64,000 nt of DNA from Parvularcula sp039822105 (GTDB taxonomy: Bacteria > Pseudomonadota > Alphaproteobacteria > Caulobacterales > Parvularculaceae), in assembly GCA_039822105.1 (NCBI GenBank), contig JBCBMW010000014.1, forward strand, positions 43,308 to 107,307, in the 5' to 3' direction. Within the stretch, counting starts at the first letter, position 1. Each line of letters begins with the position of its first letter. The notes beneath the pieces were generated by a model. The model was not told the DNA's origin and did not search any database. It was given only the letters and a program-made list of their open reading frames with translations. Position numbers and translations under genes: made by a program. This document shows positions 1 through 8,167 of the stretch, one piece after another.

Positions 1-374
1 CGGCCGATCACAAAATGCACGCCGAGTGGGGCTTTGTCTCCGAGGATGCCGCCACGAAGATCAACGACGCGCGCGCCAATGGTGGCCGGATCATCGCCGT
101 CGGCACGACATCGCTCCGCCTTCTTGAAAGCGCCTGGGACGGGGAAGCTGTTGCGCCGTTCTCGGGCGATACGTCGATCTTCTTGAAGCCGGGCGATCCC
201 TTCCCGTCAGCTGATCTGCTTCTCACTAATTTCCACCTGCCCAAGTCGACGCTCTTCATGCTCGTCTGCGGCTTCGCGGGGACCGATCGCATGAAGGCGG
301 CCTATGCCCATGCGATCGAGCAGCATTACCGATTTTATTCGTATGGGGACGCTTGTTTGTTGGAGAGGACCTAA
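1..374 (+). CDS. queA: QueA, tRNA preQ1 ribosyltransferase-isomerase (3' part)
   Basis: C-terminal part of S-adenosylmethionine:tRNA ribosyltransferase-isomerase, which transfers the ribosyl moiety of SAM to preQ1 at position 34 of tRNA in queuosine synthesis. The frame is open from base 3 (ADHKMHAEWG), so the start lies outside the window. Family-typical blocks are HAEWG near the beginning, TNFHLPKSTLFMLV and the terminal FYSYGDACLL. The other late queuosine gene, tgt, often adjacent to queA in alphaproteobacteria, is here about 7.8 kb downstream with unrelated genes between. The stop codon lies inside a long inverted repeat. Confidence 0.93.
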   Translation, partial: ADHKMHAEWGFVSEDAATKINDARANGGRIIAVGTTSLRLLESAWDGEAVAPFSGDTSIFLKPGDPFPSADLLLTNFHLPKSTLFMLVCGFAGTDRMKAAYAHAIEQHYRFYSYGDACLLERT

Positions 375-389
375 GGTCCCCTCCAACAA
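357..389. terminator. Long inverted repeat spanning the queA stop codon
   Basis: Arms of 16 bases (357-372 and 374-389) are complementary except for one A/C mismatch and meet almost directly at the queA TAA, so the folded stem would have about 13-14 usable pairs. No U-tract follows on the plus strand. It sits between convergent genes (queA and the serine hydrolase), so a shared bidirectional terminator is the simplest reading. Confidence 0.6.
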
Positions 390-407
390 GGCGCGGTAAA
401 CCGTTCC

Positions 408-1616
408 TTACCCTGCGCGTTCAGCGTCGATGGCTGTTTGCACGGCGCGTTGGAACTCTTCGCGCATGGTCCGTTCACCGTCTTTGTCGCCGAGTGCGGA
501 GCTCCAGGAGCTGTTGTTCGCGATCACGAGGTTTCTGGCCGGATCGATAAAGATCGTCTGGCCAAAGATGCCCCGGGCACCAAAAGCACCGTCGTCGTAG
601 GTCCACCACTGATAGCCGTAGCCCCAGGATGGATTGAACCCGATGCCGACCTGCCGAGCGGTGGCCTCCTCGATCCAGCCATCGGGAAGGATAGGCTCGC
701 CATCCACCATGCCGCCGTCGAGAATGAACTGCCCAAAGCGCGCAAAGTCGCGAGTGGTGGCCTGGATGCAGCAGCCGCTGATCTCGACATCGTCCGCACC
801 GATCAACCAGCTGGCTTTCGCTTCCATACCGTAAGGCGTCCAGATCTTCTCAGAGAGATAATCCGCAAGCGTCTTACCCGTCGCTTCACTCACCAAAATA
901 CCGATCAGATTGGTCTCACCGGTGGAGTAGTTCCACACCGTGCCCGGCTCGTGCGCCCGGCTCAGCTTGCGCATATAGCTGACGATGATCGGTTCATCGC
1001 CTTCGGGCACATGATTGCCGAATTGCGCAACATCCGAGTTCGGATCGTAATAGTCTTCGTTCCAATCAACACCCGACGTCATGGTCAGAAGCTGGCGCAC
1101 CGTCACGCCTTCATAGGCGGAGCCCTTCAGCCCCTCGATATAGTCGGTCACCGGAGCATCAAGGCTCTCGATATAGCCGTCTTTGATGGCCGCGCCGACG
1201 AGGGTGGAGGTCAGGGACTTCGCCACCGAAAAGCTTGTCCACCGCTCATCAGGCTCAAAGCTGAGGCCGTAGCGCTCCGCCCGGACCTTGCCGTCCTGCA
1301 GCACCACGACGGACACGGCCCGGCCCTCGCCAAAATAGGTGTCGAGCGCCTCCTCAATGGCCAGCGTCTCGCCGTCGGGCAGGGCGTGGACCTTGGGCCC
1401 CGCTGCAATACCCCTCGCCTCGACCAGGAAGGGCACGCGGTCCATCATCCGAAAACCGGTATCACGTTGTTCTTGCGTCCAAAAAAGAACATCGGTGCCC
1501 GATGGCGGGTCGGACAACAGCGACCGCCAATCGGATCCAATCGACATCCAGATCAGCGCGAGAAGGCCAACAAAGCCCCCCGCGCCGATGGCGCCTCGTT
1601 TCTGCCAAGTGGTCAT
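408..1616 (-). CDS. Serine hydrolase of the beta-lactamase / 6-aminohexanoate-dimer hydrolase type
   Basis: A 402-residue protein with one N-terminal membrane segment (about residues 9-27), so probably anchored in the inner membrane with a periplasmic catalytic domain. The SxxK nucleophile motif is SVAK at 130-133, followed by a class-C-like helix. A YST motif (WNYSTGETNLIG) takes the place of YxN, and the C-terminal GIFGQTIFIDP block matches the GxxGQ region of esterase-type family members. The substrate cannot be told from sequence; esterase or amidase activity is more likely than antibiotic resistance. It lies 98 bases downstream of the TetR gene on the same strand and could be the last gene of the exporter operon. 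Confidence 0.8.
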   Translation of the reverse strand: MTTWQKRGAIGAGGFVGLLALIWMSIGSDWRSLLSDPPSGTDVLFWTQEQRDTGFRMMDRVPFLVEARGIAAGPKVHALPDGETLAIEEALDTYFGEGRAVSVVVLQDGKVRAERYGLSFEPDERWTSFSVAKSLTSTLVGAAIKDGYIESLDAPVTDYIEGLKGSAYEGVTVRQLLTMTSGVDWNEDYYDPNSDVAQFGNHVPEGDEPIIVSYMRKLSRAHEPGTVWNYSTGETNLIGILVSEATGKTLADYLSEKIWTPYGMEAKASWLIGADDVEISGCCIQATTRDFARFGQFILDGGMVDGEPILPDGWIEEATARQVGIGFNPSWGYGYQWWTYDDGAFGARGIFGQTIFIDPARNLVIANNSSWSSALGDKDGERTMREEFQRAVQTAIDAERAG

Positions 1617-1714
1617 GGGTTCCTCCCGTCACGTTGTTTTTTGACATCGTGGCGCGTCCGCCCGCCAGGCACAATGCATGAACCGAAGGGACCACATCGG
1701 GGGCAGCGGTCGAG

Positions 1715-2215
1715 CTAAGGCTGAGACCCGAAGAAGAGCTGCTCTCCGCTTTCTGCCTCCCCGTTCTGGGTCAGGAGATCGAAGAGTATCGCCTTGGCTC
1801 TGCGCTCGGCAGTACCGTGTTCATCTCCTTCCATGTGAGTGATGAGGGCTTGGCCCAGCTGCTCTAGTGCTGCGCATGCCGCTGGCGTCTGCAGCTCACG
1901 GATGAAGACGACGTCTCTGATGATGCTGCTTAAGCCAAGACGGAGGTACACCGGGTGGAGATCTTCCGGTGAACAAGCTCCACGCTTGAGCTCCGTACAC
2001 GCGAGCGAAAGCGCTTCCACGGCGACGGTCTCAAAGATTTGCGCTTTGCTACCGAACAAGCAGTAAAGCTTGTAGCGGTTGCGGCCGGTGGCCTTGACCA
2101 AGAGGTCAGTCGACGCGCCCATATAGCCATGGGTCGCAAAGGCCTCATGAGCACCGGCGATGATGTCTTGCCGTTCCTCATCCCTGGACTTACGCGGTCT
2201 GGATCGCGAACGCAT
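1715..2215 (-). CDS. TetR-family transcriptional regulator (short)
   Basis: A 166-residue protein with an N-terminal TetR helix-turn-helix at roughly residues 15-60 (IIAGAHEAFATHGYMGAS, then the recognition-helix region RNRYKLYCLFGSKAQIFETV). The C-terminal ligand domain is short and not recognisable. Its ATG overlaps the stop of the upstream barrel gene by one base (TGATG), which indicates translational coupling and places it as the last gene of the RND exporter operon. It is the second TetR gene linked to that operon; the first is divergent at 6700. It may report on or modulate the same exporter, which is inference. Confidence 0.85.
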   Translation of the reverse strand: MRSRSRPRKSRDEERQDIIAGAHEAFATHGYMGASTDLLVKATGRNRYKLYCLFGSKAQIFETVAVEALSLACTELKRGACSPEDLHPVYLRLGLSSIIRDVVFIRELQTPAACAALEQLGQALITHMEGDEHGTAERRAKAILFDLLTQNGEAESGEQLFFGSQP

Positions 2216-3420
2216 CAGAAATACCGTGTGAAGCGGAGCGTCAGATGACTGTCATCCGTAAACGGCTCAACGAGTGGATCATCCGATCCCTCGAAGTATC
2301 GTCCCTCCACCTCCAACAGCATGTTCGCGCCGATGCGGCGTTGAAACTCCGCTGACATGATCACGCTGCCCGTTTCGGTATCAACGATCGCCCCGGCTAA
2401 GATCTCGGTGTCTTGCGCATCGTTGAAGGTGATCCGTGTCCCCGCGAATACATCGTTCTCAAAGACGTTGAACGGGGCGAGGGTGAAGTCGCGGTCATCG
2501 TAAAGGTACTCACCGATGATTCCGACATCGATGCCGCTGCGTTTGACATCGAAAAATGTGTACTCAAATCCACTGACGCTTGAGAAGAACGTGTCGCCGC
2601 CAACGCTCACGCCCGTGCCTTCGAACTTTAAGAGCCAAGGCCCTTGGGTGTACTGAATATCAGCGCCGCCCTGGGTCAGCTCTTGGTAGAACGGATTGAG
2701 GGCAGAGCCTTCTTCGTTCGGGGCGAGGAAGGGCGTGCGGCTGGTGCCGTGAAAGGCATGAAGACCCACATCAAAGTTGCCAAAGACGTTGGAGTAGCGC
2801 GCCGCGACGTCACCGGCCCACTCTTCATTGTCCCGCTCAAATGTGGTGTTGCCAGTGTCCACAACCGGATCAAAGCGGAGCCGGCCATCTTCGCCCGGAA
2901 AGAGCTGCTCACGGAAGAAAGGGAGGTAGTAAGCCTCGAACGTCCCCAGGCCGGTGCGCTTGGACACCCGGACCATGGGCTGGCCGAGTTTTTCGCCTTG
3001 GTCGAAGTCTTCAATCGTGTCGAATTGGTTGATCACGTCAACGACGTTGCGCGACTCCGCGACACCCCAAAACACCTGACTGACCCCGACAAGAACGTCC
3101 CAGTCGCCCCATCGCTGCGAAACGCTCAGCTCACGGATATCAGCATAGGTGCGTTCGCTGTCCTCACTGTCGAGGCGGATATAGGGCTCGACAAGGAGCC
3201 GCGTGTTGCGATCTCCGCTGGTCCAGCGAAGGTCGCCGCCGAAGATCACGCCGCCCTGAAAGTCCTCAAACTGATCGTCATATTGAGGGTCTTCAAAAAA
3301 GACGCGGCTCTCGACGGCCACTTCTGGTGTGACCCGCAGAGACTGGGCGTGTGCCGATGAGATGGCAGCGGGCACGAGCCCGCCACCGATCACCGTGACG
3401 AAGAGAGGGATGCGCTTCAT
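2215..3420 (-). CDS. Outer-membrane beta-barrel protein of the RND operon
   Basis: A 401-residue protein with a clear signal peptide ending at AHA-QS (about residue 25). The rest is rich in alternating polar/aromatic beta strands, many acidic loops, and ends in TLRFTRYF with a terminal Phe, the usual sorting signal for BAM-assembled barrels. It probably forms an outer-membrane barrel. It lies 15 bases downstream of the LolA-like gene and overlaps the TetR gene. RND/MMPL exporter, LolA-like periplasmic protein and barrel together suggest an envelope lipid or hydrophobic-molecule transport route. I did not recognise a named family with certainty; it resembles DUF1302-type barrels. Confidence 0.75.
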   Translation of the reverse strand: MKRIPLFVTVIGGGLVPAAISSAHAQSLRVTPEVAVESRVFFEDPQYDDQFEDFQGGVIFGGDLRWTSGDRNTRLLVEPYIRLDSEDSERTYADIRELSVSQRWGDWDVLVGVSQVFWGVAESRNVVDVINQFDTIEDFDQGEKLGQPMVRVSKRTGLGTFEAYYLPFFREQLFPGEDGRLRFDPVVDTGNTTFERDNEEWAGDVAARYSNVFGNFDVGLHAFHGTSRTPFLAPNEEGSALNPFYQELTQGGADIQYTQGPWLLKFEGTGVSVGGDTFFSSVSGFEYTFFDVKRSGIDVGIIGEYLYDDRDFTLAPFNVFENDVFAGTRITFNDAQDTEILAGAIVDTETGSVIMSAEFQRRIGANMLLEVEGRYFEGSDDPLVEPFTDDSHLTLRFTRYF

Positions 3421-3435
3421 GATCGGCTGCTTGGC

Positions 3436-4260
3436 CTAGAACCGCTCAAGGGCGCTTGGTTCAAAGTCCCGGCGATCGAGCTCGACGTCGAAATCAAAAT
3501 CGCCAAAGGCCAGCGTCGTGGACTTGCCCGTCAGGTGGTTCTGCATCACCTGCCGGTGGGAGCGGTAATAGCCATCGGCATACTGCCGATACTCAAGAAG
3601 ATCGAGAGTCTTCAGAAGATTACCGCCACGGTCGAAGAACTCGAGCCGACGCGCCTGGAACGTCTCGGTATCGAAGTAGCAGTGGAGCTTGGTGTAGCCC
3701 GAGCGCTCATAAAGCGGGTTGCACTGAATTTTATCGGTGACAGTTCCGTCCTCAAGGGTTTCCGTCCCAAGATAAATGTACTCGTACTTGCCAAGCTCAC
3801 TTGAAGTCAGGTCCTCGAACGCGAACTCAGAACCGACAAAGGGCCCCGATTTGTTGGACGACGAGATCCGCTTCACCCGGCGCAGCGCTGGCAGGAACAG
3901 CCATTGGTTGTCGCTCTCAAGGATCCGTGCCTGGCTGAGAAGGGCGGTGCCCTCCACATCCGGCGGTGAGAAAAAGCGGGTCAGAGACCAGTCGCCATTG
4001 CCTTCACCCTGCTTTTCAAGGGTATCGATCTGCAGCTCACGGATGGTTTCGCGCCCACGCGGATCCGTGAGGGTCATGGTCAGCTCGACGGACGAGGCGC
4101 CAAAGCCAGCATCGGTCTTGTCGTTCCGCTCAGCGATGGCATAGCCCCGCACTTTTGGATCGTCGCTGGCCAGTTCGGCGTCGGTTTGGGCAAGCGCCAG
4201 GCTTGGCACCAACATCGCCAGTGCCGAGGCGGACAGAAGAGAGGTGGTCAGACTTTTCAT
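3436..4260 (-). CDS. LolA-like periplasmic protein (outer membrane lipoprotein-sorting family)
   Basis: A 274-residue exported protein with a signal peptide (cleavage near LALA-QT). The body matches the LolA-like family usually annotated as outer membrane lipoprotein-sorting protein and typically encoded next to MMPL/RND exporters: the segment with DVEGTALLS, then QWLFLPALRRVKRISSSNKSG, then GSEFAFEDL. The fold is expected to be an incomplete barrel that carries lipid or acyl chains across the periplasm. It sits 11 bases downstream of the exporter, consistent with a periplasmic carrier working between the pump and the barrel encoded next. The real cargo is unknown. Confidence 0.85.
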   Translation of the reverse strand: MKSLTTSLLSASALAMLVPSLALAQTDAELASDDPKVRGYAIAERNDKTDAGFGASSVELTMTLTDPRGRETIRELQIDTLEKQGEGNGDWSLTRFFSPPDVEGTALLSQARILESDNQWLFLPALRRVKRISSSNKSGPFVGSEFAFEDLTSSELGKYEYIYLGTETLEDGTVTDKIQCNPLYERSGYTKLHCYFDTETFQARRLEFFDRGGNLLKTLDLLEYRQYADGYYRSHRQVMQNHLTGKSTTLAFGDFDFDVELDRRDFEPSALERF

Positions 4261-4271
4261 CGGAAGGAGTC

Positions 4272-6644
4272 CTATTCTGCAAGTTGGGTTGTGTGGGTGA
4301 GGGATGCACGCTCCGCCTGGCGCCGATCGGCAAGGAGGAACAACGCTGGCAGCAGGGTGAAGTTGATCACCATCGCAAGGACCACAGCGATCGCGGTGAG
4401 AAGGCCAAGGTCTGCATTGAGCTTGAAGGCTGAGGTCACCAGGATCGAGAAGCCTGCCACGAGGATGACGGTGGTGAGGAAGATGGCAACGCCCGCTGTG
4501 TCGAACGCATAACGGACGGCATCTTCCACCGACTTGTTATCGGTCCGGCGTGCACGGAAGTACTTGGCGAGGAAGTGCACGGTGTAGTCGACGATCAGGC
4601 CCACCGCGACCGCACCAACCGCTGCGACGGAGAAGCCGACCACGCCGACGAGGATCGCCCACACACCGAAGGCCGTGAGAATGGGCAAGGCGTTGGGGAT
4701 CAGGCTGACAAGCCCCACCTTCACCGAACGGAAGGTCACCGCCAAGATGACGAAGATGGCGAAGATCAGATAAAGCGCCCCTTCGAAGACAGCTTCGATG
4801 TTCCGTTCCGCGACAAAGGCGAACAGGACCTTCGAGCCTGTGACATCCATCTTGTAGCCGTTTCCGTAGGCATCGAACCACGCTTGAGAACGCGCGATGA
4901 AGGCCTTGGTGTCCTCCGTCGAGATGTCGTTCATCGACGCTGTGATGCGAGTCGACTGCCGATCAATATCCACGCGGTTGTTGAGGTCGAGGCCGTAGGG
5001 AAGCGACAGTTCGTAGACCAACAGGTATTGGCTCGCCAGCGTCCGATCGTCGGGAATGCGATAGAACGCTGGGTCATCGCCGTTCAGGTTCTTGTTCACC
5101 CGCTTCATGATGTCCGACAACGAAAAGACATGCGCGACGTCACGGTCTTGGGTGCGGAGCCATTCGGCGAAGGCATCGACCGTCTCAAGGAACAGAGGCT
5201 CGGTCACGGCGCCAGGCTCGCCTGGATCGAGCACGAACTCGACACTGTCGGATCCGAAATAGGGATCGGCGGCATCGATCGCCTGACGAAACTCAAGGCG
5301 CTTGTCGAAATAGCTCGACCACTGATCATTGATCGTCATCGTTGGAATGAAAGCGATGGCGACCGCCGAAAGGCCGAGCGTCGCGGCTGCGACCGTGCCG
5401 GGGCGAGCGATCACGAACTCGCCGACGGCGCTGACAAACTCCCCGCGGGATGCCGATGCACCTTCAGGCGCCTGCTTAAACTTCATGGGCAGGAGCATGA
5501 GGATGGCGGGAAGGAACGTGATTGAAAGGAGCCACGCCGCCGCGATGCCCGCAGCGCTCATGTTGCCCAGGTGGTGGAAGGGCGGGCTGTCGGAGAAGTT
5601 GAGTGTCAAGAACCCAACCACTGTTGTTAGCGATGTGATGCCGATCGGCGCAAAGTTGAGCGCTGTTGCGCTGATGATGGCTTCGCGTTTCTCCACGCCC
5701 TGCCTCATCTTTGTGCGGATGTTGGAGATGACGTGGATGGCGTCAGCCACGGCGATGGTGAGGATGATGGTGGGGGCGGCGAGCGAGATTGGGGTCAGCT
5801 CTACGCCTGTGAAACCGCCAATGCCGACGCCGACAAAGGTTGCCAGCAGGATCACGAGCAGTGAACCAATCATGGCACTGACCGACCGCAGGGCGACCAG
5901 GATCACCACGAGAATGAAGGCGTAAACCGCCGGGATGAGCGTGGATGAGTCGCGGACGCCAGCCTCTTCGAACGCTGCCGAGAGGGAGGCGACCCCTGTG
6001 ATATGGATCTGCAAGTTGGGGTGATCCGCGAGAACAGCGGCACGCAGCTCACGCGCCTTTTCCTGGGCCATTGTGGCAACGTTGGGGATGTCTCCGGGGA
6101 GCTGAACGACCGCGTTGATGATGGTCGCCGCACCGTCGCGGGACGTGACGAAGCCATCAATCAACGGCTCGGCTTCCGCGATCCGCTTGATCTCCGCAAT
6201 GCGGGCCGGGGTCAGCTCAGACGGATCAAAGACCAGGTCTTCAACAATCAGATCATCGCCTTCACCAATTGTGTTCTGAAAGTTGGTGAGGCTGTCGACC
6301 CGCGAGACATAGGGAAGGGTCCACGATTTCTCGGTCAGGGTATGAACCGCCGTGATCGTATCTTCCGTGTAGATTGTTCCATCTTGAGGGATAATGACGA
6401 AGGCGATGTTGTCGGGCTTGCCGAAGGTGCCTTGGGCATTCTCATTGGCGATGAAATCCGGGTTATCCGGACCAAAGAAGACGCGGTAGTCGCCAGCGAA
6501 TTGAAGCGTCGATGCGCCATAGCCCACCGCCACGCAGAGCGCGATTAGCAGTGGGACGAGCACCCATCTTGTTTGGACAGAGAACGTCGCGAGGGCTCGT
6601 CCTATTCCCTCGGACCAGTTGGCATTTGTCAACGGAACCTCCAT
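4272..6644 (-). CDS. RND-superfamily (MMPL-type) exporter
   Basis: A 790-residue inner-membrane protein with the RND layout: TM1 near residues 30-48, a large periplasmic loop, a block of TM segments (about 235-395), TM7 near 420, a second periplasmic loop and a final TM block (about 630-775). The duplicated core carries GVELTPISLAAPTIILTIAVADAIH in the first half and AVGAVAVGLIVDYTVHF in the second, with the acidic proton-relay positions of the MMPL branch. It is shorter than AcrB (about 1,040), as expected for hydrophobe or lipid exporters. First gene of a minus-strand operon, with a palindromic operator just upstream and a divergent TetR gene. Confidence 0.88.
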   Translation of the reverse strand: MEVPLTNANWSEGIGRALATFSVQTRWVLVPLLIALCVAVGYGASTLQFAGDYRVFFGPDNPDFIANENAQGTFGKPDNIAFVIIPQDGTIYTEDTITAVHTLTEKSWTLPYVSRVDSLTNFQNTIGEGDDLIVEDLVFDPSELTPARIAEIKRIAEAEPLIDGFVTSRDGAATIINAVVQLPGDIPNVATMAQEKARELRAAVLADHPNLQIHITGVASLSAAFEEAGVRDSSTLIPAVYAFILVVILVALRSVSAMIGSLLVILLATFVGVGIGGFTGVELTPISLAAPTIILTIAVADAIHVISNIRTKMRQGVEKREAIISATALNFAPIGITSLTTVVGFLTLNFSDSPPFHHLGNMSAAGIAAAWLLSITFLPAILMLLPMKFKQAPEGASASRGEFVSAVGEFVIARPGTVAAATLGLSAVAIAFIPTMTINDQWSSYFDKRLEFRQAIDAADPYFGSDSVEFVLDPGEPGAVTEPLFLETVDAFAEWLRTQDRDVAHVFSLSDIMKRVNKNLNGDDPAFYRIPDDRTLASQYLLVYELSLPYGLDLNNRVDIDRQSTRITASMNDISTEDTKAFIARSQAWFDAYGNGYKMDVTGSKVLFAFVAERNIEAVFEGALYLIFAIFVILAVTFRSVKVGLVSLIPNALPILTAFGVWAILVGVVGFSVAAVGAVAVGLIVDYTVHFLAKYFRARRTDNKSVEDAVRYAFDTAGVAIFLTTVILVAGFSILVTSAFKLNADLGLLTAIAVVLAMVINFTLLPALFLLADRRQAERASLTHTTQLAE

Positions 6645-6656
6645 AGGCTAAAACTA

Positions 6657-6673
6657 AACAGTACGGTACTGTT
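6657..6673. promoter_or_regulatory. Perfect palindrome, probable TetR operator
   Basis: AACAGTAC-G-GTACTGTT is a perfect dyad (8-base arms, one central base) in the 55-base gap between the RND exporter start at 6644 and the divergent TetR gene at 6700. Position and symmetry are those of a TetR operator able to repress both transcripts. Binding is inferred. Confidence 0.75.
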
Positions 6674-6699
6674 CATATAGATCAGATGTTCGCGAAACA

Positions 6700-7380
6700 A
6701 TGCGAAAGGCGATAGAATTGTTCGAAACCGTTGAAAGGTCGCAGGAAGCGGCTAAAAATACAGGAAATTCATTGGCTTATAAAAAGGACAGCCCGCCCGA
6801 CCGGATCATGAAAGCCGGTCGTCGGCTCTTCTTCGCGCAAGGTTTCGAGCGTGTGTCGACCGATGCTTTGGCGAAAGAAGCCTCGGTGTCGAAGGCGACG
6901 CTCTACAAGTATTTTCCCAATATGGTGGAGGTGCTGAAGGCCGTCACAACGGCGGAGGCGGAGAATTTTGAACCCGAAGAGGCGGTCAAGATCGACAGTC
7001 TGGAGGACCTCCGGGGTGTTTTGATCCGCTTCGGGACGGACCTGCTGCGGTTTCTCAACCAGGCGGACATTCAACAGTTCGATCATCTCATGCATGAAGA
7101 AGCGCGGGCGTATCCTGATATCGCGTCGGAGTTCTATCATGCTGCTTATGGCCGAACGCTCAGTGTGCTGTCGGGCTTCATTCGACAGGCTGCCGATCAG
7201 GGTTTTGTCGATCACCGTCTGTCTCCAGAGGAAATGGCCGAACAACTTGTGGGCATGTGGGAAGGCATCCCGATGGTGAAGCTGAAGATGGGGGTCACCA
7301 AAAAACCGTTCCCGAAACCGGAGGATTGGTCGCGGAAATGCGTGGACACGCTCCTTCGCACCGAAGGCATGGCTGGATAA
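6700..7380 (+). CDS. TetR/AcrR-family regulator, divergent to the RND operon
   Basis: A 226-residue regulator. After an N-terminal extension of about 30 residues comes a textbook TetR helix-turn-helix: RIMKAGRRLFFAQGFERVST, then ALAKEASVSKATLYKYFPN, residues about 35-77. The C-terminal half (about 90-220) is a helical ligand-binding domain of the AcrR C-terminal type (FNQ/FYHAAYGR region). It is transcribed away from the exporter operon across a short gap containing a perfect palindrome, so it is the likely repressor of both. An alternative start further in is possible because the first 25 residues look unstructured. Confidence 0.9.
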   Translation: MRKAIELFETVERSQEAAKNTGNSLAYKKDSPPDRIMKAGRRLFFAQGFERVSTDALAKEASVSKATLYKYFPNMVEVLKAVTTAEAENFEPEEAVKIDSLEDLRGVLIRFGTDLLRFLNQADIQQFDHLMHEEARAYPDIASEFYHAAYGRTLSVLSGFIRQAADQGFVDHRLSPEEMAEQLVGMWEGIPMVKLKMGVTKKPFPKPEDWSRKCVDTLLRTEGMAG

Positions 7381-7393
7381 CCAACTTGAGGGG

Positions 7394-7433
7394 AGGCGCA
7401 TAGCGGCGGGCGAACCGCCGCCCTACGCCTTTA
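7394..7433. terminator. Hairpin terminator between TetR and GNAT genes
   Basis: GC-rich stem: an inner GCGGCGG/CCGCCGC pair with a GCGAA loop, extended by AGGCG...CGCCT outer arms and followed by TTTATG on the plus strand. It lies between convergent genes and may serve both. Confidence 0.6.
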
Positions 7434-7437
7434 TGTG

Positions 7438-7890
7438 TTAGCGGCGAACGCGCTCCAGCCAGGATGTTTGCCACGTTGTTTTTTCAAAGCCGTGCGACTT
7501 GCTGAGCGCTTCGACACTGGGTTTGGACGCCAAAAGCGTCAGGTGCGTCACCTCCCTCAACTCCTCCGAGTTCAGCAGCCAAGACATCATCGCACTTGCA
7601 ATGCCCAGTGATCGAACCTCGGGGATCACGAACAAGTCGGTCAAATAGCCGTACACGGCGTAGTCAGTGGTTGCTCGCGCGAAGCCCACGAGTTCTTGCG
7701 ACGCTCTGCTGCGCGCGCCCACGGCCAGGGAGTGGAAGAAGGCTTTCTCCACTTGCTCCTGACGGATGTCCGACGCCCAGGGCGTCGATTGGAGGCACCT
7801 TGTGATCATGGGAAAGTCTGACGTCCGGAACTCAGACGAGATCAGATAGCCAGAGCTCAGGTTAGGATTGCTGTGTTCATCGTTCTGCAT
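7438..7890 (-). CDS. GNAT-family N-acetyltransferase
   Basis: A 150-residue acetyltransferase. The start was set at the Met of MQNDEHSN because the longer reading frame upstream (to 8352) has no family similarity and runs into the tgt coding region. Motif A of the GNAT fold is visible as YLTDLFVIPEVRSLGIASAM, with the R/Q-x-x-G-x-G/A acetyl-CoA loop as RSLGIA; VGFARATTDYAVYGYL before it is the strand 4 region typical of a widespread uncharacterised GNAT subgroup. The C-terminal SKSHGFEKTTWQTSW corresponds to motif B. The substrate is unknown. It is convergent to the TetR gene. Confidence 0.82.
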   Translation of the reverse strand: MQNDEHSNPNLSSGYLISSEFRTSDFPMITRCLQSTPWASDIRQEQVEKAFFHSLAVGARSRASQELVGFARATTDYAVYGYLTDLFVIPEVRSLGIASAMMSWLLNSEELREVTHLTLLASKPSVEALSKSHGFEKTTWQTSWLERVRR

Positions 7891-8167
7891 GGTTCTTCCT
7901 TCGAAGACGGAATGCAGGCGGAGAACGGAGCCCAACGCCTGCAAACCTAATGGGTTTGCTGACGAGGTCGGGCCCACCGTCGTCAATTCAGCGTTGAGCT
8001 TCAGCCGCGCGAAGCACGGCTTTCGCCGCGACGCGTATGTAGGTCCAAGTTGAGCGCTCTGCAATGGGAAGGCTTGCGCGGCCCAAGGCGAACCTATCGC
8101 GGTGGCCAGGACTGAGCTCTTCCGTGGTCCCCTGGCGCTGGGCGGAGGTCCGTGGCAGAGACGCGCG

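Noticed and set aside
438..1718. 426-codon plus-strand frame opposite the serine hydrolase
   Set aside because: The minus strand has SxxK and family motifs; the plus-strand product is low-complexity His/Arg/Asp-rich.
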